Shown here: piece after piece, positions 59,009 through 64,000 of the stretch
Layout of the letters: the number at the start of each line of letters is the position of its first letter
How positions within the stretch are numbered: the first letter of the stretch is position 1
Assembly: GCA_002381805.1 (NCBI GenBank)
Contig: DFXZ01000014.1
Span: forward strand, 241,277 to 305,276
DNA from: Bdellovibrio sp. UBA4095
Lineage (GTDB): Bacteria > Bdellovibrionota > Bdellovibrionia > Bdellovibrionales > Bdellovibrionaceae
Reading direction: 5' to 3'
DNA: 64,000 nt
The notes under the pieces: generated by a model
What the model was told of the DNA's origin: nothing
The model's input: the letters and a program-made list of their open reading frames with translations, nothing else
Databases searched by the model: none
Translations under genes and position numbers: made by a program

Positions 59009-60709
59009 CTAGTTAAAGCCCTTTTTCCAGCTCACAGTGAGATCACTACTTCGAGTGCCTGCAATCGGCTTCCCTTGGGATTTGAACTCCGCCTTGGTAT
59101 TAAATTCGCGAGTAATCGCCTGCGCTTCCACCTCGGTTCGCGGCACCCGCGCCCCCATAGAGCTAAGCTTTTCAATTGGCACCCATACGGACTTTTCCCA
59201 AATACAGTAACCCTTCGCCTGCCAAGGAGTGGATTCCCTGCAATCTGGAGAAAGACTATTAAATATTTCAAACGTCACCTTTGCAGAGCTTTGCTTCGGG
59301 AAAAACTCCCATTTTTGAATTACATGGGCCTGCCCAAATCCCAGAGAAGGTGCCCCCCAAGACCACTTCAGAGAACCAGAGGTTTTGTAGTCTTCAATGA
59401 ACTCTGGACTGTTCTTAAGAACAAATGTTCTTAAGATTGTGGCTGCTGCTTGATCTCCGTAAGACGCATTAAATGCGCAGTGATTACCATATCGCAGATT
59501 TAGGACACCTGATGTATCAGACTTTTCATAGTAATCATCGTACTCAAACACTTCCGCATTAATTGAATTATTAACGACAGAGTCATCTTTTGAAGCCCAC
59601 ACAAGGAGTGGCGTCTTAACTCGATTTTTAAGGTTCCAAAAGTTATTACTTTTAAAGAAAGATGAAGTGGTGCTAGCAACTCCTCTTCTTTGCAACGATG
59701 TGGAAACGATTTCGCCAATAAAGTTTGGCATACCAAGACGATCTGGAAGATTCTCTTCCACCAAAAGATCGGGAACATCTTTAACGTAGTGACGGGCTTC
59801 TCTAAAATGATTTTTGGATGTTCTTGCGAACACTCGTCCAACCACCTGACTTCCATAGAGTTTCTTCAACGTCGGCTGCAGGCTAATCACAGGGCAAATA
59901 GCGGTTACAGAGTTGAATATTCTTCTGCCGTCGAGGCCCACGTATTCATCATTATAACCGGCACCAATCACAGCAGCATTGCCGCCCAGACTAATTCCCA
60001 TCATGTGAATACTCGAAATTCGGTCTCTAAACTGCCACTTATTACGTAACCAACTTCCTACCTCAAGATTTTCATATCCTTCACTCCAGCCCCCCATGCT
60101 GACTCGGCTGTTCGCATAGATATAGTCCATTCCAGTTTGGCTCGAAAGAAAGACCACGTTAAAAGGACTTTGATCGAAAAGATGCATCATATAGTTCATC
60201 AAAGAGCTTGTCTGCCCAGCAGAGCAAAACACACCACAACGAACGACCACCAAGGGGCGAGGTCGAGAGTCTGCCTTAATCGCAAAAATTGCCGGAACTT
60301 TGGTGCCGTCCTTTAAAGTAATTGAATCTTTACGGATTTGGGGATGACTTAGGAAATAATACTTTTTTTGAGTGAAAGCCAGAAGTGAAAGTAGACCCTT
60401 GGAGTTATTCTCTGTCAGCTCGCCCTGGCAACGGACAAAGTAGTCTCTCGCAAGCTTCGCAAATTGGGAGGTGGTCATTTTTTTCGAAAGGAGACCTTCC
60501 TCAAAACGTCTTGGGTCGCATTGGGGATGAATTGCTTTTGCGCTGAGTCCATCGGGAACTTCTTTAGTAAGAAAACCCTGAGTAGAGAGCGATTCATTTT
60601 TAATCTCTACAGCAATTTCTTTAAGTAAGTCCAAGTCGAAAGCTTTCGCATTCAGCGATACGACTAACGGGACCAACATCATGTAAGTTCGTGCTTTTCT
60701 CAACCACAT
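59009..60709 (-). CDS. Secreted alpha/beta-hydrolase-like protein
   Basis: 566 residues from the ATG at 60709 behind GAGG; a GTG at 60721 is less likely. Signal peptide (YMMLVPLVVSLNAKA). The fold is an alpha/beta hydrolase with nucleophile elbow MGISLGGNA, acid in ASKDDSVV and His in YGNHCAF, like YheT-type esterases. A C-terminal beta domain of about 120 residues follows, and it has three cysteines. It would act on an ester or thioester in the periplasm. Same operon as the glycosyltransferase, perhaps acting on the same glycan or lipid. Confidence 0.75.
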   Translation of the reverse strand: MWLRKARTYMMLVPLVVSLNAKAFDLDLLKEIAVEIKNESLSTQGFLTKEVPDGLSAKAIHPQCDPRRFEEGLLSKKMTTSQFAKLARDYFVRCQGELTENNSKGLLSLLAFTQKKYYFLSHPQIRKDSITLKDGTKVPAIFAIKADSRPRPLVVVRCGVFCSAGQTSSLMNYMMHLFDQSPFNVVFLSSQTGMDYIYANSRVSMGGWSEGYENLEVGSWLRNKWQFRDRISSIHMMGISLGGNAAVIGAGYNDEYVGLDGRRIFNSVTAICPVISLQPTLKKLYGSQVVGRVFARTSKNHFREARHYVKDVPDLLVEENLPDRLGMPNFIGEIVSTSLQRRGVASTTSSFFKSNNFWNLKNRVKTPLLVWASKDDSVVNNSINAEVFEYDDYYEKSDTSGVLNLRYGNHCAFNASYGDQAAATILRTFVLKNSPEFIEDYKTSGSLKWSWGAPSLGFGQAHVIQKWEFFPKQSSAKVTFEIFNSLSPDCRESTPWQAKGYCIWEKSVWVPIEKLSSMGARVPRTEVEAQAITREFNTKAEFKSQGKPIAGTRSSDLTVSWKKGFN

Positions 60710-60905
60710 TCTAAACCTCACGTGCTATCAATGGGCTTATCGGGCACGCCTTTTAGCGGGTTTAGAAAAAATGAAGCTTGTCTAAAGACTCGACGAATTC
60801 TAAAAAACTCGGGTCTTTAGTGATGGGGACTGCGACTTTTGTTGTGGAGTTTAGATTCCGGAGAAAAATTCAATCCATCCAGTTTCTTGCTAGACCTTAG
60901 TCAAA

Positions 60906-60935
60906 AAAAAGAGGCAGGAACCCTGCCTCTTTTTT
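60906..60935 (-). terminator. Intrinsic terminator after the FliG-like gene
   Basis: GAGGCAGG, an AAC loop and CCTGCCTC, flanked by A and T runs. On the minus strand it follows the stop at 60958. 60722-60905 shows no gene. Confidence 0.85.
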
Positions 60936-60957
60936 CAAATAAAAATATTTTAAGTAA

Positions 60958-61752
60958 CTATGCAATTCTCTTAATCTGGGCCAGACGATCTTTTAGTACA
61001 GTATTTTCGTGCTTAAGAGCGTTCACTTCTGAAGTCAACTGGTTCACCTTACGTTTAAAAAAGTCCACTTCTTGTTGATAAGCAGCACTCATATCTTTGT
61101 CGCCACCAGCACTCGCTCCGATGCTCGACTTAGCATCGTCGGTATGAAAATCAAGTTCTACCGGAGCTGATTGAAACGCCGTCGTACTTAAAATTTCCTC
61201 GATGTTTTCCGGAACGATAAGTTCTGGATCAATTTTATCAAGTTTCAATATCCCTTGAGCAATAAACCCTCGAACTTCAGACAATATTTTCGAGATACAA
61301 GTACTTTTTTCTGCCGGAGTCGGATTTGATTCCGCCATCAGATCAGTGATTTTTCTTTTGGAGATCGGTGGCAAAGTCGCTAATAGCTGTTCGATCTGCT
61401 CCGCAGGATTTCCATGTAGAGCATTCGCTAGAGTTAGTGGCGGAACGCGAGAAAAAATCTCTACTAAGAATTGGCCATCCCATGAATAGACCTTTTCGAT
61501 AGTCAGAATTCTTTTACGTAGTGCATCTTCCCACACGGGGCTTTCGCCAGCGATTAGTCCTAAAAATTGTTCGCGTTTTGTAAGCGGAGAAGTCTCCAAC
61601 AATTGCAAAAGTTGCGCGAACCCACCCTTTTTTTTATATCTGTCTAACATACCCATGGATAAGGTATCGGAAACGGGAAGCCCGACTAAAGAATTCACCG
61701 TATAAATAATTTTTGCGTACACATCATCTGCAGAAGGTAGGAAGAATCGCAA
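60958..61752 (-). CDS. Orphan FliG-like protein
   Basis: 264 residues; the longest frame begins at a TTG at 61752 with no good site, so the N-terminus is unsure. The middle (about 70-160) resembles FliG C-terminal and middle domains: SPVWEDALRKRILTIEKVYS, FSRVPPLTLANALHGNPAEQ and LLATLPPISKRKITDLMAES. The C-terminus is a coiled coil (about 235-264). FliG couples flagellar motor to rotor; here no flagellar gene is adjacent, so it may be a diverged paralogue with a new partner. Confidence 0.65.
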   Translation of the reverse strand: MRFFLPSADDVYAKIIYTVNSLVGLPVSDTLSMGMLDRYKKKGGFAQLLQLLETSPLTKREQFLGLIAGESPVWEDALRKRILTIEKVYSWDGQFLVEIFSRVPPLTLANALHGNPAEQIEQLLATLPPISKRKITDLMAESNPTPAEKSTCISKILSEVRGFIAQGILKLDKIDPELIVPENIEEILSTTAFQSAPVELDFHTDDAKSSIGASAGGDKDMSAAYQQEVDFFKRKVNQLTSEVNALKHENTVLKDRLAQIKRIA

Positions 61753-61823
61753 AATACTGTTTCAATATAGAACACCCTAAACAAAGTTCTTGTTCATTAA
61801 GTGCGGCGGATGGCCTCTGAAAT

Positions 61824-61850
61824 AAAAAAAGCTGCAGGTTTCCCTGCAGC
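61824..61850 (-). terminator. Intrinsic terminator after the vWA lipoprotein
   Basis: GCTGCAGG, a TTTC loop and CCTGCAGC. On the minus strand the stem is followed by seven T bases. It lies 28 bases past the stop. Confidence 0.85.
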
Positions 61851-61877
61851 CTTTAGTGGTTTTTTGATTTTACGCGG

Positions 61878-63014
61878 TCAGATATTTTCGCACTTATAAC
61901 TTAAGCTAACGCTTGTGCCGACCGCGAGGTTCTGTTCGAATTTAAGCACCTTACCCTGTAAAGTATAATTCACTGGCGTGCCTGATACCGTAACTACAAG
62001 ATCAAATGGGTTCGCGCAATTTAGCATGATATCTTTAATCTGATCCGTAATTTTGGATCGGATCTGACCAAGCTGACTCGTATAATCGCTTGAACAAATA
62101 TCAGCGGCCTTTCCCCAGCCTGCATTTGTGATTTCAAGATACTTATGACCAATACTTCCGTTAACCAGGCCCTGAGTGGGAGAGTAATTATCTAGAGTTT
62201 GGCTGTTCTGCTGAGCCAAACAAGTCGAATCCTTTACGACAATCGCGTGAACACTCAAAGAGTTGAACTTCTCTACACCAAGTTCGCTCTTAACATTTTG
62301 AATTAGGTATCCGGGTTGGTCTCTCTGATCCAGTACGTAGCCATGGCCGTTGTACAAGCCACTGCGTTCATCTTCATCACTCAAGAAGATAATTGCCAAG
62401 TGAGCATCATTTCGAATGAAGTTCATTGGATTATTCTCAACAACTAAATTTGCTGCATAAATTCCGCGTTCGTCACCAGACGGACAGTTTTTCTCATACT
62501 CTGCAGAATACTGAGCCGAGTTTATTGAACTTATAGAGCCGTTATTTTGACGAATCCAGTTAGCAATAAACTTCTCACAAGACAGTGTTTCAGGTCTTTG
62601 GATTGTACTATTAAATAGCGACATTCGATCGCCATGTTGTTTAGTTAGAAAGTAAGTTCCCTCTTTGTAAGGAATAAGCTTCCCACCTCGGCCAGCCGTC
62701 ACATCTGTCGTGGTCATTGCAATTCTATAGTCAACTAATCGGGTATCAAGATCCGAAATGAAGTTGGTAAAACGTGGAGCCAATCGAGCCTGCTCAAAAG
62801 ACATCGAAGCCGAGTTGTCATTGACAATAAGAATGTCCACTTTTCCTGCGCCCACCGTTGCCGAGTAATTGAAAGCAAACTTGCCATTTTCAACCACACA
62901 GCTGCCTGAAAGGTCATTACACTTACTTTCATCCAATGAGAACTTCACGGGAGAGCACCCGACATAAAGTCCCACTAAAAATGATAATGCTGCGAATTTC
63001 ATAAGTGTATTCAT
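61878..63014 (-). CDS. von Willebrand A-like lipoprotein
   Basis: 378 residues from the ATG at 63014, with AGAGG at good spacing; a GTG at 63020 is too close to it. Lipobox YVGC (C20). The vWA fold has the MIDAS start DNSASMS (about 67), DERGIYAANLV and LAIIFLSDEDERSG. A metal-dependent ligand-binding protein on the surface or in the periplasm. Several cysteines may pair. Single gene with its own terminator. Confidence 0.82.
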   Translation of the reverse strand: MNTLMKFAALSFLVGLYVGCSPVKFSLDESKCNDLSGSCVVENGKFAFNYSATVGAGKVDILIVNDNSASMSFEQARLAPRFTNFISDLDTRLVDYRIAMTTTDVTAGRGGKLIPYKEGTYFLTKQHGDRMSLFNSTIQRPETLSCEKFIANWIRQNNGSISSINSAQYSAEYEKNCPSGDERGIYAANLVVENNPMNFIRNDAHLAIIFLSDEDERSGLYNGHGYVLDQRDQPGYLIQNVKSELGVEKFNSLSVHAIVVKDSTCLAQQNSQTLDNYSPTQGLVNGSIGHKYLEITNAGWGKAADICSSDYTSQLGQIRSKITDQIKDIMLNCANPFDLVVTVSGTPVNYTLQGKVLKFEQNLAVGTSVSLSYKCENI

Positions 63015-63213
63015 AGACACCTCTTCTCAGCATCTTTACTTCCAAGCCTAGTGCCACTTTCTTGAGAATTGCCTAAATAACTGATTTTACGCCCTAAATT
63101 CAGAGTCTTCAGAGGAGGGTAGCAAATGCAAAGTTGTCGATATCTTAGACAAGGGCCTTTTTTTGACGGCGTTTCTACTGCAAAATCAACTATTTAGAGT
63201 TTCCAGAGGGCCT

Positions 63214-63245
63214 AGCCTGAAGGAGCGATTTTAGGCTCTTTTTGA
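63214..63245 (+). terminator. Plus-strand terminator without a preceding gene
   Basis: AGCCTGAA pairs with TTTTAGGCT (one wobble) around GGAGCGA, then CTTTTTG. Upstream, 63133-63160, TTGTC-N9-GACAA is followed by a seven-T run. Between 63021 and 63213 no gene is seen on either strand, so a small RNA may end here. Confidence 0.5.
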
Positions 63246-63302
63246 AAAGCTATTGATGGGTCAGTGTGATCTGCCAATAATAAGACTGGAGAATGCGACA
63301 TC

Positions 63303-63767
63303 ATGGTTTACAAGCTTCTTGGAATACTTATTATCTGTGCCGCCGGAACATTAGGTTATTTGATTGTCGATGAGTCAGCTCTTGAGAAATTAAATACATC
63401 CTTGAAAAATTCATCCTGCATTCAGCTCACACCCGCTCAGCAGTTTACAAACCTAATCAAGGACGACTTTGAGAGGCTCGCGCAAAAAAAGCAATTACCT
63501 GCTGAGTGGAACTCCATTGCTACGATCGAGATTCGCATGAATTCCCAATTAGCAAAAGCCCTCCTCGGCAACCGACTGCCAGAATTAAAGAGAGTTAAAG
63601 AAGGCACTCACTATCTTGAACTTGAGTTTATGGATTTGCCTGACGACGAAAATCCCGGAGTGATCATCCAAGCGAGCCTCTTCGATATTAAATCCAACAA
63701 CAAAATCTTCGAAATCGGCCGCACCTACACGATGAACGAACTGAACAAGGTACCGAGCAAAAAATAA
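63303..63767 (+). CDS. Small membrane-anchored protein of unknown function
   Basis: 154 residues. One N-terminal helix (ILIICAAGTLGYLIVD) anchors it; the rest is a charged globular domain with EIRMNSQLAKALLGNRLPEL and LEFMDLPDDENPGVIIQASL. One cysteine (C39). No recognised motif. The upstream region holds an orphan terminator, so its transcript may begin after 63245. Confidence 0.6.
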   Translation: MVYKLLGILIICAAGTLGYLIVDESALEKLNTSLKNSSCIQLTPAQQFTNLIKDDFERLAQKKQLPAEWNSIATIEIRMNSQLAKALLGNRLPELKRVKEGTHYLELEFMDLPDDENPGVIIQASLFDIKSNNKIFEIGRTYTMNELNKVPSKK

Positions 63768-63866
63768 TCGACTAAATCCATCAGTTGCCCGTCCAAATGA
63801 ACAAATAGGAGAGGCACTTACCCGCGTAAAAGAATCTTGAATAGTCTTTAGAAGGATTTCGGGCAT

Positions 63867-63899
63867 AAAAAAACCCGGATTACTTTCGTAACCCGGGTT
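63867..63899 (-). terminator. rRNA-operon terminator
   Basis: On the minus strand ACCCGGGTTAC-GAAA-GTAATCCGGGT and seven T bases, one G-U pair. It lies about ten bases after the 3-prime end of the 5S rRNA. Confidence 0.88.
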
Positions 63900-63910
63900 C
63901 GAGTAAAAAA

Positions 63911-64000
63911 GAGCTGGCGCTGCGCTACTCTCCCACATTGTTGCCAATGCAATACCATCGCCGCAAGAGGACTTAACTTCTGAGTTCGGAATGGGATCAG
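63911..64000 (-). rRNA. rrf: 5S ribosomal RNA, 3-prime part
   Basis: Read on the minus strand the sequence has CTGATCCCATTCCGAACTCA, AGTTAAG, GCGATGGTA and GTGGGAGAGTAG, the conserved 5S core. The 5-prime end is beyond the window. The exact 3-prime end is approximate (about 63911-63915). Confidence 0.95.

Overview
The window looks like chromosomal DNA from a Bdellovibrio-like predatory bacterium (inference, no taxonomic marker is complete). The grounds are the moderate GC, the many secreted proteins and lipoproteins, several cell-wall and protein-degrading enzymes, a CZB chemoreceptor, an orphan FliG-like protein, minor pilins, and many small regulated operons. The right edge runs into a 5S rRNA gene on the minus strand, with its rRNA-operon terminator, so an rRNA operon lies just outside.

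Layout. 1-1200: an accessory-looking edge with a decayed recombinase-like gene, a coupled small membrane protein, an orphan terminator and an array of very stable GAA-loop hairpins. 1200-5600: a cysteine-repeat secreted protein; an ArsR regulator with two matching palindromic operators and a membrane protein; a Pro-Thr-linker lipoprotein; a cytochrome b-like membrane protein, a 49-bp piece of which is copied upstream; and a DUF1428 protein. 5600-9700: a secreted protein with a polymorphic-toxin-like C-terminus and a TetR-led two-gene operon. 9700-14400: a copper island, with a CopA-CopB fusion oxidase and a Cu+ ATPase transcribed divergently from two CueR-type promoters. 14400-20300: lipoproteins (one with a sulfatase-modifying-factor domain), a PepSY protein and a WD40 protein. 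20400-24500: a CZB chemoreceptor whose ribosome binding site lies in a 13-bp hairpin, then an ArsR-rhodanese/CcdA-thioredoxin operon.

24600-31700: secreted proteins, a YHS/TRASH-like metal protein, DUF924, an M15-like peptidase, a trypsin-like protease and a phosphoribosyltransferase. 31800-35700: a KaiC-like ATPase with a response regulator, then a heme-oxygenase-like diiron protein divergent from a DDAH-like guanidine enzyme. 35700-48300: a Calx-beta/LamG giant lipoprotein and its outer-membrane partner, a hybrid kinase with an ethylene-receptor-like sensor, an M23 endopeptidase and a three-gene minor-pilin operon. 48300-53300: an FtsH paralogue and a nirK(cytochrome c fusion)-nirV-SCO operon. 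53300-64000: an Old Yellow Enzyme, a beta-CASP nuclease, a lytic transglycosylase, a DUF4382 lipoprotein, a glycosyltransferase with a secreted alpha/beta hydrolase, the FliG-like protein, a vWA lipoprotein, a small anchored protein and the 5S rRNA.

The clearest functional groupings are copper handling (MCO, ATPase, and SCO plus NirK as copper enzymes), sulfur/thiol redox (ArsR-rhodanese, CcdA-Trx), envelope degradation (M15, M23, MltD-like, trypsin) and signalling (MCP, KaiC-RR, hybrid kinase). The items I find most worth following are the sequestered start of the chemoreceptor, the hairpin array and truncated recombinase at the left edge, the toxin-like protein without an obvious immunity gene, the short copied cytochrome fragment, and the diiron-oxygenase/guanidine-enzyme pair.
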